A stretch of 38,074 nucleotides of DNA from Bacteroidia bacterium (GCA_018000995.1 JAGNIU010000029.1:1-38074); one strand, 5' to 3'. Shown: positions 1 through 8,963, counted from the first letter of the stretch. Notes: generated by a model not told the origin, from the sequence alone. Translations and numbers: made by a program.

Positions 1-1004
1 TAACTATACTCTGCGCAGTATCGTATTATATTTTCAAAAACAAAACCAGCGGCAGCACTATTGCTAAAGAAGAAAGGGATTTTAAAATTGAAGACACTGC
101 TTCCATCACAAAAATTTTCCTAGCCGACAAAGAAGGTAATTCTGTAACTCTTGAACGCACAAAAACAGGATGGGTTACAAATAATAAATATCCTTGTCGC
201 GCCGACGCCATTAACCTTTTGCTCTATACAATGAAAATGGTGGATGTAAAATCAACCGTTTCTAAAAATGCTAAGGCAGGTGTTATTAAACAAATGATTG
301 GACGCTCCATTAAAGTTCAAGCATTTCATAACGATGATTTAATAAAGCAATATTACGTTGGGCATGAAAGTATGGAAAATGACGCCACTTACATGATATT
401 AACGAATTTAGATAATATGGAGAATTACGAAGAGCCCTTTTTAATGTGTATTCCTGGCTTTAACGGGTATTTGTCCTCACGTTACATAATTCATGAAAAC
501 GAATGGAGAGAACGTGTTGTTATCAACTATATTCCACCCCAAATGAAAATGATAAAAGTAGAACATAGCGAAATGCCCGATTCGTCATTTATCATAAAAC
601 TTAACAGCACCACTAATTTTGAATTACAAAAACTAAATGGCACACCACTTCCGTTTGATGAAGTGAGAATGAAACAGTACCTCGCCTATTTCCAGAACAT
701 TAGTTACGAAAAACTACTTACTAAGGTGAATCAACGCTTAGTTGATTCGATACAAAATGCTGTACCTTTTATTAAACTAAGCATCACCAATACTGAAAAC
801 CAAGTGAAGGAATTCAACTTCGTGCGTAAAAATTCTACCTGGGAAATAAACAAGAAATATGGTGTTGAATACAAGTATGATCCTGACCGCTTTTTTATGA
901 GTTACAACACCGGTAAAGAGACTGCACTTGTTCAGTATTATGTGTTCGGGAAAATTCTTCAAACCAATGGTTATTTCCTCCCAAAATCTACTGTTAAAAA
1001 GTAG
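1..1004 (+). CDS. DUF4340-like protein, 5'-truncated by the window edge
   Basis: The reading frame is open from the left edge of the window to the TAG at 1002-1004, so the N-terminus lies outside; the TTG at 219 is internal, not a start. The visible protein of about 333 residues begins with part of a hydrophobic segment (ILCAVSYYIF), followed by a DFKIEDTASITKIFL...GWVTNNKYPCRADAINLLL pattern. That pattern resembles the repeated unit of DUF4340 proteins, which occur beside ABC-type transport components such as GldG in Bacteroidota. It probably is an envelope protein with one N-terminal membrane segment and a periplasmic beta-rich domain. It is followed by an intrinsic terminator and dnaN. A link to the gliding ABC transporter (gldF/gldG) is inferred from typical Bacteroidota gene order and cannot be tested here because the upstream genes are missing. 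Confidence 0.6.
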   Translation, partial: TILCAVSYYIFKNKTSGSTIAKEERDFKIEDTASITKIFLADKEGNSVTLERTKTGWVTNNKYPCRADAINLLLYTMKMVDVKSTVSKNAKAGVIKQMIGRSIKVQAFHNDDLIKQYYVGHESMENDATYMILTNLDNMENYEEPFLMCIPGFNGYLSSRYIIHENEWRERVVINYIPPQMKMIKVEHSEMPDSSFIIKLNSTTNFELQKLNGTPLPFDEVRMKQYLAYFQNISYEKLLTKVNQRLVDSIQNAVPFIKLSITNTENQVKEFNFVRKNSTWEINKKYGVEYKYDPDRFFMSYNTGKETALVQYYVFGKILQTNGYFLPKSTVKK

Positions 1005-1015
1005 TTCAAAACTAA

Positions 1016-1038
1016 ACCCATTATAATGGGTGTTTTTT
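1016..1038 (+). terminator. Rho-independent terminator after the DUF4340-like gene
   Basis: A perfect 16-bp palindrome, ACCCATTATAATGGGT (1016-1031), is followed by G and six T residues (1033-1038). It lies 12 bp after the stop codon and separates this transcript from dnaN. Confidence 0.7.
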
Positions 1039-1049
1039 AAGGCGAAACC

Positions 1050-1057
1050 TAAATTTG
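1050..1057 (+). promoter_or_regulatory. Possible -7 box upstream of dnaN
   Basis: TAAATTTG matches the Bacteroidota -7 consensus TAnnTTTG and lies between the terminator and dnaN. No convincing -33 TTTG is found at the usual 17-20 bp distance, because only the terminator T-run is near. The call is therefore weak; it would give a leader of about 65 nt. Confidence 0.3.
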
Positions 1058-1129
1058 TTAAAGTATAATATGCGGTATTGCAAAAGCACTACTGCTATTT
1101 TGCATTACACAAAAGAAAAACTCTGACTT

Positions 1130-2251
1130 ATGAATTTTGTAGTTTCATCCTCCACATTACTTAAACACTTAAAAGCCGTTGGCGGCGTATTAAACACAAA
1201 TAATACTATTCCGATTTTAGATTGTTTTTTGTTTGAAGTAAATAATAATGAGTTAACCATTTCGGCAAGCGATATGGAAACCACTATTACCACTGGTTTA
1301 AAAGTTGAAGCCACTAAAGGCGGCTCCATCGCTATTCCTGCAAAAACTTTACAAGATGCATTGGCTAGTTTACCAGAGCAACCCATTTCTTTTATTATCG
1401 ACGATAAAAAATTCTCAGCAAAATTAAAAACAGAAACCGGTGATTACACTTTAACCGGACATAACGGTGAAGAATATCCGAAAATGCCGAAGTTAGATTC
1501 ACAATCTTCAATCGTAATTAAAAGTGATATTTTAGCTTCTGCTATTAACAAAACTATTTTCGCAACAGGTAATGATGATTTACGTCCTGTTATGAGCGGC
1601 GTGTTTTGTCAGTTTACAGAAACCAATACAATTTTCGTTGCCACTGATGCTCACAAATTAGTGCGTTATATTCGTAATGATGCTAAAGCAGGAGCTTCAA
1701 CATCTTTCATTATGCCAAAGAAACCTTTGAACGTTTTAAAAGCATTATTGACTGGAATTGACGATGCAGTGAAAGTTGAATTCAATAAAACAAACGCCTT
1801 ATTTTCTTTTGGAAACATCAACTTAGTTTGCCGTTTAATTGATGGGAAATATCCAAACTACGAAGCTGTAATTCCAAAACAAAATCCGAATAAATTAACT
1901 ATCGATCGTTCTTCTTTCCTTGGTGCTATTAAACGTGTAAGTGTTTTCGCCAATAAAGCTACTCACCAAATCCGTTTAAAAATTAATGGTAGTCACTTAG
2001 TAGTTTCTGCGGAAGATTTAGATTTCGCCAATGAAGGACACGAGAGTTTAGTTTGCTCTTATGTAGGTGAAGACATGGAAATTGGTTTCAATTCTAAATT
2101 CTTAGTAGAAATGGTAAGCAATTTAGAAAGCGATGAAATTACCATTGAAATGAGCGCTCCTAACCGAGCAGGAATTATCGTTCCTTCACAAAAATCAAAT
2201 CCGGGCGAAGATGTGTTGATGTTGGTGATGCCGGTGATGTTGAATAATTAA
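1130..2251 (+). CDS. dnaN: DNA polymerase III beta subunit (sliding clamp)
   Basis: The 373-residue product has the length and sequence of the bacterial beta clamp, a ring-shaped homodimer that tethers DNA polymerase III to DNA. Visible family features are the N-terminal MNFVVSSSTLLKHLKAVGGV, followed by an early NTIPIL segment, the central DDLRPVMSGVF segment, the ATDAHKLVRY segment, GKYPNYEAVIP, and the C-terminal hydrophobic-pocket region ending VLMLVMPVML. The gene is not next to dnaA here. It stands alone behind a terminator, and the next gene starts only 16 bp downstream. Nothing looks truncated. Identification is secure. Confidence 0.97.
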   Translation: MNFVVSSSTLLKHLKAVGGVLNTNNTIPILDCFLFEVNNNELTISASDMETTITTGLKVEATKGGSIAIPAKTLQDALASLPEQPISFIIDDKKFSAKLKTETGDYTLTGHNGEEYPKMPKLDSQSSIVIKSDILASAINKTIFATGNDDLRPVMSGVFCQFTETNTIFVATDAHKLVRYIRNDAKAGASTSFIMPKKPLNVLKALLTGIDDAVKVEFNKTNALFSFGNINLVCRLIDGKYPNYEAVIPKQNPNKLTIDRSSFLGAIKRVSVFANKATHQIRLKINGSHLVVSAEDLDFANEGHESLVCSYVGEDMEIGFNSKFLVEMVSNLESDEITIEMSAPNRAGIIVPSQKSNPGEDVLMLVMPVMLNN

Positions 2252-2267
2252 TTCGTATCTTAGCTTC

Positions 2268-3401
2268 ATGCAAAAAGCTAAATTATATTTAAGCCTGTTA
2301 TTATTAGCAGGCTTTTTTGTTTCCGCACAAACAGGCGTTACAGTTGTAGATAGTATTAACTCCTCAAGTATCTATCGTACTTATCGTTTATACCGACCGT
2401 TATCCTATACAGGCTCTCAGGCTTATCCTTTAGTAATTAATATGCATGGATATACTTCGAGTGCTATAGCGCAACAATATTATGGAAATTTTATGCCCAT
2501 TGCTGATACAGCTAAATTTTTAATTGTTCACCCGCAAGGCACAAAAGATGCCAGCAACCAACCGTATTGGAACGCAGGAATTTCTCCTTCCGGCGCAAAC
2601 GATTTATTATTTATCTCCCAATTAATTGATAGCTTAAAAACAGTCTACAACATTGATCCAAATTGTATTTATTCAACCGGCATGAGCAATGGTGGTTTTA
2701 TGAGCAATTTCTTAGCTTGTAATCTCAGTAATAAAATTGCAGCTATTGCAGGCGTAACAGGAACTATGTTTTCTACTGTTAGTCCAACTTGCAACCCGGG
2801 CCGCCCCGTACCTGTAATGCATGTTCATGGTACTTCTGATGGAACTGTGCCATATGTTGGAGGATCAGGAATGATTGCAGTTGACTCTTTAATGAAATTC
2901 TGGCGGATAAATAATAATACAAATGCAGTTCCAACAACAAGTGCGGTTCCTAATATTAATTTAACTGATGGTTGTACTGCAGATCATTTTTTATGGAGCG
3001 GTGGAACATTAGGTGCAACCAACGAATTATACAGAGTAAATGGCGGGGCACACACTTGGCCGGGCGCAACAACTATCATTGGCATAACCAATCAGGATTT
3101 TAGCGCATCAGTTCAGATTTGGCGCTTTTTCAGAAAATATAAATTAAACATGTTTACAACTGGAATTGCTGAAAATAGTTTTGCGAGTTCTTTTTCTGTT
3201 TATCCAAATCCAACAAGCGATTTTGTAACGATAAATTCTGATGAAGAAACAACATTGAGCTTGTATGATATTACCGGGAAAAAATTAATTCTGGAGACAT
3301 CCCAAAAAACTATTTCTTTAATCGGATTAGAACAAGGGATTTATTTCTTAAAGGTGAGTTCGAAAGGACAATCCCTTACCAAAAAAATAATTAAGCAATA
3401 A
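2268..3401 (+). CDS. Secreted LpqC/PHB-depolymerase-like esterase with T9SS type A sorting domain
   Basis: This 377-residue protein has a signal peptide (residues 1-20, ending VSAQ) and an alpha/beta-hydrolase core of the LpqC/poly(3-hydroxybutyrate) depolymerase (CE1-like) family. An oxyanion-type INMHGYTS motif lies near residue 58, the nucleophile elbow GMSNGG places Ser140, HVHGTSDGTVPY places Asp191, and GGAHTWPG places His262. Residues 303-377 form a T9SS type A C-terminal domain (VYPNPTSD, DITGKK, QGIYFLKV), so the enzyme should be exported and released or anchored at the cell surface. Known family substrates are polyesters and ester-linked plant phenolics; the actual substrate cannot be read from sequence. 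The end overlaps the convergent downstream gene by 11 bp. Confidence 0.85.
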   Translation: MQKAKLYLSLLLLAGFFVSAQTGVTVVDSINSSSIYRTYRLYRPLSYTGSQAYPLVINMHGYTSSAIAQQYYGNFMPIADTAKFLIVHPQGTKDASNQPYWNAGISPSGANDLLFISQLIDSLKTVYNIDPNCIYSTGMSNGGFMSNFLACNLSNKIAAIAGVTGTMFSTVSPTCNPGRPVPVMHVHGTSDGTVPYVGGSGMIAVDSLMKFWRINNNTNAVPTTSAVPNINLTDGCTADHFLWSGGTLGATNELYRVNGGAHTWPGATTIIGITNQDFSASVQIWRFFRKYKLNMFTTGIAENSFASSFSVYPNPTSDFVTINSDEETTLSLYDITGKKLILETSQKTISLIGLEQGIYFLKVSSKGQSLTKKIIKQ

Positions 3402-3843
3402 GTTCGCTATAATTTGGTAAGTCATTAATTAATTTTGCTTTGCCGTTTTCAACTTGAATTACAAATTGTTTCAAGCCGTTTGTCATCAATAAATAATTAA
3501 CTCCTAAAATTAAATTGTAGCGTAAGGTTTGTTCTAAAGTTATTTCTGTAATAGGAACATCGGGAGCTTTACATTCAATTAATAAAACCGGATTCATAGT
3601 TTTATTATAAACCACCGCATCATAACGTTTACGGGTATTATTAAGGTTAATTTCTTTTTCAACTGATATTAGAGAAGCGGGGACGTTTTTTTCTGTTACC
3701 AAATGATTAATTAAATGCTGCCTCACCCACTCTTCAGGCGTTAATAATATCCATTTCTTACGTATTTCATCAAAAACATAAGCTTTGTTATTCTCGTGTT
3801 TTATACGTACATTAAATGTTGGATATATGAGGGAAGATTCCAA
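3391..3843 (-). CDS. Solo HsdR N-terminal-domain (HSDR_N_2) PD-(D/E)XK nuclease-like protein
   Basis: The 150-residue protein consists essentially of one type I restriction R-subunit N-terminal-like domain. The PD-(D/E)XK signature is visible as Asp75 (RKRYDAVVY), Glu90 and Lys92 (LLIECKAP), with a downstream Gln-x3-Tyr (QTLRY, about 105-109). There is no helicase domain and no hsdM or hsdS nearby, so it is not a complete restriction system. Stand-alone genes of this type are widespread and vertically inherited in Bacteroidota, often near holA or AMP nucleosidase, as far as I recall; here an AMP nucleosidase homologue diverges 49 bp away. Its cellular role is unknown; an intact catalytic triad suggests an active nuclease or DNA-end binder. 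Confidence 0.8.
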   Translation of the reverse strand: MESSLIYPTFNVRIKHENNKAYVFDEIRKKWILLTPEEWVRQHLINHLVTEKNVPASLISVEKEINLNNTRKRYDAVVYNKTMNPVLLIECKAPDVPITEITLEQTLRYNLILGVNYLLMTNGLKQFVIQVENGKAKLINDLPNYSELIA

Positions 3844-3892
3844 TTTTATAAATATCTTTACTTAATAAAGTGATACAAAATAAGAAATTTTA

Positions 3893-4666
3893 ATGAAGAC
3901 GAAAGAAGAAATAGTAAACAACTGGCTACCGCGTTACACCGGCAAAAAGCTAGAAGATTTTGGATCCTATATTTTACTCACCAACTTTGGCGGCTATGTA
4001 AAAATGTTTGCCGATTTAAACAAGGTGCCTGTTGAGGGCTTAGATAAACCTATGCAAAGCGCTACTCATGATGGCATTACCATTATTAATTTTAGTATGG
4101 GTAGTGCCATGGCAGCAACTATTATGGATTTGTTAAGTGCTATTAAACCTAAAGCTGTTTTGTTTTTAGGTAAGTGTGGCGGTTTAAAAAAGAAAAATCA
4201 AATTGGCGATTTAATTCTTCCTATTGCAGCTATTCGTGGTGAAGGAACCAGCAACGATTATTTACCTTTAGAAGTTCCTGCTCTACCCTCGTTTAATTTA
4301 CAAAAAGCAATTTCATATACCATTCGTTTAAGCGGCCGCGATTATTGGACCGGTACAGTTTATACCACTAACCGTCGCGTATGGGAACATGATGAAGAGT
4401 TTAAAGAGTACTTACGTAAAATTCGTGTAATGGCTATTGATATGGAAACTGCCACAATATTTAGTGTAGGCTTTCATAACGAAATACCTGTAGGAGCTCT
4501 TTTATTAGTGAGCGATCAGCCCATGACACCTGAAGGAGTTAAAACAGAGGAAAGTGATAAAAAAGTGACTGAAGGTTTCGTGAATAATCATTTACAAATT
4601 GGAATTGATTCATTAAAAGAATTACAAAACTCAGGTATCTCAGTTAAACATTTACGTTTTGAGTAA
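3893..4666 (+). CDS. amn: AMP nucleosidase-like phosphorylase-superfamily protein
   Basis: This 257-residue cytoplasmic protein matches the short Bacteroidota-type AMP nucleosidase (AMP + H2O to adenine + ribose 5-phosphate) in the nucleoside phosphorylase superfamily. Visible features are FLGKCGGLKK (91-100) for the phosphate/ribose-binding loop, GDLILP, RGEGTSNDYLP, AIDMETATIF (181-190) with the ribose-binding Met-Glu, and LLVSDQP with the purine-contacting Asp208. It is much shorter than E. coli Amn, which has an extra N-terminal domain. Its stop codon overlaps the start of meaB by 8 bp, so the two are probably translationally coupled. A near-match -7 box (TATCTTTA, 3853-3860) lies upstream. 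Other superfamily activities cannot be excluded. Confidence 0.85.
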   Translation: MKTKEEIVNNWLPRYTGKKLEDFGSYILLTNFGGYVKMFADLNKVPVEGLDKPMQSATHDGITIINFSMGSAMAATIMDLLSAIKPKAVLFLGKCGGLKKKNQIGDLILPIAAIRGEGTSNDYLPLEVPALPSFNLQKAISYTIRLSGRDYWTGTVYTTNRRVWEHDEEFKEYLRKIRVMAIDMETATIFSVGFHNEIPVGALLLVSDQPMTPEGVKTEESDKKVTEGFVNNHLQIGIDSLKELQNSGISVKHLRFE

Positions 4667-5648
4667 TACAACTATTAATACTCCCGATTATTATATTACA
4701 GGCATTTTAGCCGGCGACATTTCTATATTAAGCCGCGCTATTACTTTAGTTGAATCTACTAAAGAAGAACATCAGTTAATTGCAGAAAAAGTTATTGATG
4801 GCGTCATAGAAAAAACAGGAAAATCGTTTCGTTTAGGTATTACAGGTGTTCCCGGTGTTGGAAAAAGTACATTCATTGAAAGTTTTGGTTTAGAATTAGC
4901 TGATAGCGGACATAAAGTTGCCATCTTAGCAATTGACCCAAGTAGTCAGAAAAGTAAAGGCAGTATTTTAGGCGACAAAACCAGAATGGAAAAATTATCT
5001 GTTCATCCTAAAGTTTATATCCGTCCTTCTCCAAGTTCAGGAACTTTAGGTGGTGTTGCACAAAAAACTTTTGAAACTATTTTATTGTGCGAGGCAGCAG
5101 GCTACGATTTTATTATTGTAGAAACTGTTGGTGTTGGTCAGAGTGAGATTACTATCAGTCAGATGACAGATTTCTTTTTGTTATTGATGTTAGCAGGTGC
5201 CGGTGATGAATTGCAAGGAATAAAAAGAGGCATTATGGAAATGGCCGATTCTGTTATTATAACAAAAGCGGATGGAGCAAATGTTCAGAAAGCAAAAAGT
5301 GCTCGTTCAGAATACGCACACGCTTTACATTTATTTCCGCCAACTGAAAGTGGATGGATTCCGAAAGCAGATACTTGTTCAGCTTTACAAAATGACGGCA
5401 TTACTAATGTTATTCGAATTATTGAAGAATATAAATTACTTACCACAAGCAACGGTTATTTCGCAAAAAAACGGAATTCACAATTAAAAGAGTGGCTTCA
5501 TCAAAGCATTGCCGATAAATTAAAAGAGAAATTCTACAATAACCCCGCTATAAAAGCAGAATTATCGAAAATGGAAGACCAATTATTGAACGGAAATAAA
5601 AATCCATACAAACTAGCTTCCGACTTAATTTCCAAATGGAAATCCTAA
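4659..5648 (+). CDS. meaB: Methylmalonyl-CoA mutase-associated GTPase MeaB
   Basis: The 329-residue product is a MeaB/ArgK-type G3E P-loop GTPase that gates cofactor loading and protects adenosylcobalamin-dependent methylmalonyl-CoA mutase. The Walker A motif is GVPGVGKST (63-71). AIDPSS and SILGDKTRM follow in the switch region, with VETVGVGQSE as the switch II equivalent and ITKADG as the base-specificity motif. The start is a TTG inside the last codons of the amn-like gene (8-bp overlap), and the GTPase domain is complete from this start. No mutase gene (mcmA/mcmB) is in the window, so the partner must lie elsewhere. A small hairpin overlaps the stop codon. Confidence 0.92.
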   Translation: MSNTTINTPDYYITGILAGDISILSRAITLVESTKEEHQLIAEKVIDGVIEKTGKSFRLGITGVPGVGKSTFIESFGLELADSGHKVAILAIDPSSQKSKGSILGDKTRMEKLSVHPKVYIRPSPSSGTLGGVAQKTFETILLCEAAGYDFIIVETVGVGQSEITISQMTDFFLLLMLAGAGDELQGIKRGIMEMADSVIITKADGANVQKAKSARSEYAHALHLFPPTESGWIPKADTCSALQNDGITNVIRIIEEYKLLTTSNGYFAKKRNSQLKEWLHQSIADKLKEKFYNNPAIKAELSKMEDQLLNGNKNPYKLASDLISKWKS

Positions 5649-5670
5649 AATCGTTTTAGGACTGTTTTCT
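5643..5670 (+). terminator. Candidate terminator hairpin overlapping the meaB stop
   Basis: TCCTAAAA (5643-5650), loop TCG, TTTTAGGA (5654-5661) forms an 8-bp stem that contains the meaB stop codon. It is followed by a poor T-tract (CTGTTTTCT). It separates the amn-meaB pair from the amidase gene. Confidence 0.45.
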
Positions 5671-5750
5671 CACATTTCCCTCTCATTTTACCATTATTTC
5701 AGAATAGCAGCCCTTTATTTCTTTAAATTTATTCATTCAAAAAAATACTG

Positions 5751-8700
5751 ATGAAAAAACTTTTACTTCTCATTTTTACCTGCACATTTTTAATTTCAAG
5801 CGCTAAAGAATTAGTTATTGAAAATCCTTACGCTCAACAATTCAAAAAAGCGTATTCTTTATACCCCGCAGTTCCAAAAGGAATTTTAGAAGCTGTTGCC
5901 TATACACAAACGCGCTTCCAACATTTAAATAATCCGGAACATGCTTGTACTGGTATTCCAACCGCTTATGGTGTGATGGGTTTAATTGAAAACGGAAAAG
6001 GTTATTTTAGAAGTAATTTATCTTTAGTTTCTAATTTATCAGGATTTACAGAAGAAGACATTAAAAAAAATCCTGAGACTTCCATAATTGCGTATGCCGC
6101 AGCTTACAACGCACTTCAACAAAAACACAATGCCTTTTCAAAAAATGCAGCTGATTATAAAACTATTTTAATTGAATTAAGTGAATTACCTCTCGCAACC
6201 GATTTAATAAATGATTTCGTTATCAACTCTCACCTTTATCAATTATTTTGGTTTTTAAATAATGGTGAGTTTCAAGATGCCTATAATTTTCCTGATTATA
6301 ATTTAAATCTACCGGAAATTTTTGGTGAGAATTACAATATCCTAAGTTCTTCAACAGTAAAAATATCTAAGACAAGTATTCTATCGCAAAGCGGACAAAA
6401 TTATAAATCCAATACACCTTCTGTAACACTATCTCCTGATTACGGTCCGGCTTTATGGAATCCGACTACTTGTAATTATAGTTCGCGTTCAGGAACGCAA
6501 ATTACTGCAGTTGCTATTCATGATGTAGAAGGAAGTTATTCTGGTTGCATTTCCTGGTTTAAAAATTGTAGTGCTAATGCATCTGCACACTATGTTTTGC
6601 GTAGTAGCGACGGACAAGTAACACAAATGGTTTTAGAATTTGATAAAGCCTGGCATATTGGTTCTGAAAACCCTTACACTGTTGGATTGGAACATGAAGG
6701 TTACGCCAGTAGTTCTGCATGGTATACCAATGCTATGTATGTTTCTTCTGCTAATTTAGTTCGTGATATTTGTACGTCAAATACAATTAATCCTTTGCGT
6801 TGTTATTATGGTCCCGGTTGTTCAGGTACAACACCACAATGCGGATTAGGTTCGTGTACAAAAATTAAAGGGCATCAAATGTATCCGAGTCAAACACACA
6901 GTGATCCTGGTCCGTATTGGAATTGGGATAAATTTTATAAGCTCATTAACAATACTTATTCTATCACCACAACATATACTGCATCAACAGGAAATTTTTA
7001 TGATTCAGGTGGGGCTACAGGAAATTATACAGATGATGAACGTAAATTCTATTTATTTACAAAAACAGGAGCAACTAATATCACTTTAAATTTTACAGCC
7101 TTTAATCTTGAAAAAAATTGGGATCATCTTTTTATCTATGATGGTGGAAATATAAACTCACCACTAATTGGAAAATATACAGGAACTGTTAGTCCGGGCC
7201 CCGTTACATCTACCAATGACAGTTTATTAGTTGAGTTCAGAAGTGATTGCGCTACCACTGCTTCAGGTTGGGCTGCTACTTATACAACTGTAACTACAGC
7301 TACAATTACACCGGATATTACTTCACCTAACACAACTGTAAGTACAATCGGTGCTTGGAAAACCGCGAGCTTTACTGCAACTTTTACTGATGCCGATAAT
7401 GTTGGTGGTTCTGGTTTAGAAAAAAGTTACTACCAGGTAATTGATTTTGACGGAACAGAGTGGCGTGCCAATTATACTAAAGGTTTTTTTGCTGATAATT
7501 TTGATAATGCCATTCACCCGGAGTGGACACAAAAAGTGGGAACATGGAGTGTAACCGGAAATTCATTGGTACAAAGCGATGAAGTTTCGACCGCTGCAGG
7601 TAATACAAATATTTATGCTGCGCTGACTGAAAATTTATCGAATCGTTATTTGTATCAATTCTTAGCAAAGTTTGAAGGAAGCGGTACTAATCGCAGAGCA
7701 GGTTTACATTTTTTCTGTGACAAACCTGATAGCACTAACCGTAACAATTCTTATTTCGTTTGGTTTAGATTAGACGATCAAAAAGTTCAGATATACAAAG
7801 TAGTTGCCAATAATTTTGGAGTTCCCGTTGCTGATCTTCCTCTAGCATTTACTGCAGGACAATGGTATGACATAAAAGTTATTTTTGATCGCATTAGCGG
7901 AAAGATGAATGTGTACATGAATAATGGTTTAATTGCAACATGGACCGATCCTTTGCCCTACTCTAACGGCGGTTATATTTCGTTCAGAAGTGGAAATTGT
8001 AAATTTAGTATTGATGAAATTAAAGTGTACCGTTCACGCGCTGCAACTGCAAATGTAACTTTAGGAACTGGAAATGCCTTTGATATTCGTTACCAAAATC
8101 CAAATCCATTAACAAGTAGCGCTAAAATAAAATCAATTTGTCAGGACAGTGCCGGAAATTTATCGCCGATTTATTATCACGATTTAAATATTGATTGGAC
8201 GCCACCCAATACTTTAACTTTTGTAAATGATGGTAAGGGTGCTGATGAAACTTTAAATTGTAATGATGATTCATTAAGTGCCAATTGGAGCGCTTCAGCA
8301 GATACAAATTCAGCAATCGTGAAATATTATTATTCTGTTGGGACAAGCGCCGGTGCAACTGATATTCAAAATTGGACCAGTAGTTTTACAGGGACTGCCG
8401 TTACAACTACATCAGTTGCTTTGGCACAAAACACAACTTATTATTTTAATATTCAAGCAGAGAACGGCGCAGGACTATTAAGTAATATTATTAGCAGTGA
8501 TGGTCAAAAAGTGGACAGCACCTGTACTGTTCCGGGATTTAATGAACTGAGTCTGGAAAATAATCTCTCTGTTTATCCAAATCCATTCGGCAATACAATA
8601 ACTGTGAAATTAAATTCAGTTATCGAAGGTGAATTCAAACTAAAATTAACAGATGTTTTAGGCAGAGAAGTTTTCTCCAATAAATTAGAAGGTAACACAA

Positions 8701-8795
8701 AAACAATCAACACCACTTCATTAGCACAAGGCGTTTATTGGATTACGATTCAGAACGGAAAAGATAGTTTTGTCACCAAATTGGTAAAAGAGTAA
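5751..8795 (+). CDS. Secreted multidomain N-acetylmuramoyl-L-alanine amidase (Amidase_2) with T9SS sorting domain
   Basis: The 1014-residue protein has a signal peptide (1-18). Residues about 30-130 form a lysozyme/SLT-like domain (LEAVAYTQTRF, YGVMGL) in which the usual catalytic Glu position is Gln53. Residues 245-400 form an Amidase_2/AmpD-like domain with Zn ligands His257 (VAIHDVEG), His375 (KGHQM) and Asp385 (SDPGPYW). A CUB-like domain (about 405-515, HLFIYDGG) follows, then a LamG/concanavalin-like sandwich (about 580-765, GQWYDIKV) and a fibronectin-III-like segment (about 800-925). A type A T9SS domain (935-1014, VYPNPFGN) ends the protein. The predicted role is cleavage of peptidoglycan amide bonds outside the cell, in wall recycling, predation or competition; which of these is not decidable. 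The stop is 3 bp from the convergent small gene. Confidence 0.88.
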   Translation: MKKLLLLIFTCTFLISSAKELVIENPYAQQFKKAYSLYPAVPKGILEAVAYTQTRFQHLNNPEHACTGIPTAYGVMGLIENGKGYFRSNLSLVSNLSGFTEEDIKKNPETSIIAYAAAYNALQQKHNAFSKNAADYKTILIELSELPLATDLINDFVINSHLYQLFWFLNNGEFQDAYNFPDYNLNLPEIFGENYNILSSSTVKISKTSILSQSGQNYKSNTPSVTLSPDYGPALWNPTTCNYSSRSGTQITAVAIHDVEGSYSGCISWFKNCSANASAHYVLRSSDGQVTQMVLEFDKAWHIGSENPYTVGLEHEGYASSSAWYTNAMYVSSANLVRDICTSNTINPLRCYYGPGCSGTTPQCGLGSCTKIKGHQMYPSQTHSDPGPYWNWDKFYKLINNTYSITTTYTASTGNFYDSGGATGNYTDDERKFYLFTKTGATNITLNFTAFNLEKNWDHLFIYDGGNINSPLIGKYTGTVSPGPVTSTNDSLLVEFRSDCATTASGWAATYTTVTTATITPDITSPNTTVSTIGAWKTASFTATFTDADNVGGSGLEKSYYQVIDFDGTEWRANYTKGFFADNFDNAIHPEWTQKVGTWSVTGNSLVQSDEVSTAAGNTNIYAALTENLSNRYLYQFLAKFEGSGTNRRAGLHFFCDKPDSTNRNNSYFVWFRLDDQKVQIYKVVANNFGVPVADLPLAFTAGQWYDIKVIFDRISGKMNVYMNNGLIATWTDPLPYSNGGYISFRSGNCKFSIDEIKVYRSRAATANVTLGTGNAFDIRYQNPNPLTSSAKIKSICQDSAGNLSPIYYHDLNIDWTPPNTLTFVNDGKGADETLNCNDDSLSANWSASADTNSAIVKYYYSVGTSAGATDIQNWTSSFTGTAVTTTSVALAQNTTYYFNIQAENGAGLLSNIISSDGQKVDSTCTVPGFNELSLENNLSVYPNPFGNTITVKLNSVIEGEFKLKLTDVLGREVFSNKLEGNTKTINTTSLAQGVYWITIQNGKDSFVTKLVKE

Positions 8796-8798
8796 AAT

Positions 8799-8963
8799 TT
8801 ATTTACTTACAAGTTCTCTTTCAAAATAGACTAACTCTTTTGCATCCGGCTCTCCCTGCGTTTTGCAATAGTAGATTCTATCGACATATCTTCTTATTAC
8901 TAATTTTTTTGTCGGATCTTCTTTTGCGCTCACAATATCACCTTCCTTGTACTTATTTTCCAT
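8799..8963 (-). CDS. Conserved 54-residue small protein (EGDIV...RRYV-RIYYC type)
   Basis: The short protein beginning MENKYKEGDIV and ending VYFERELVSK resembles a small acidic/basic protein I recognise as recurrent in Bacteroidota genomes (YKEGDIV, KLVIRRYVDRIYYC, KELVYFEREL). It has no known function. The frame stays open upstream to an ATG at 9131, but those extra 56 residues (LYTYTPIYIKDFPGIYF...) look unlike the conserved core, so I chose the internal ATG at 8963. The compact beta-rich pattern suggests a small single-domain cytoplasmic protein, possibly SH3-like; this is inference only. No promoter motif is obvious upstream. Confidence 0.65.
   Translation of the reverse strand: MENKYKEGDIVSAKEDPTKKLVIRRYVDRIYYCKTQGEPDAKELVYFERELVSK

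Noticed and set aside
2257..2264. TATCTTAG as a -7 box for the esterase gene
   Set aside because: It has a mismatch to the consensus and lies only 3 bp before the start codon, with no -33 element at the right distance.
3391..3843. A type I restriction-modification system
   Set aside because: Only an HsdR N-terminal-like domain of 150 residues is present, with no helicase, methylase or specificity gene.
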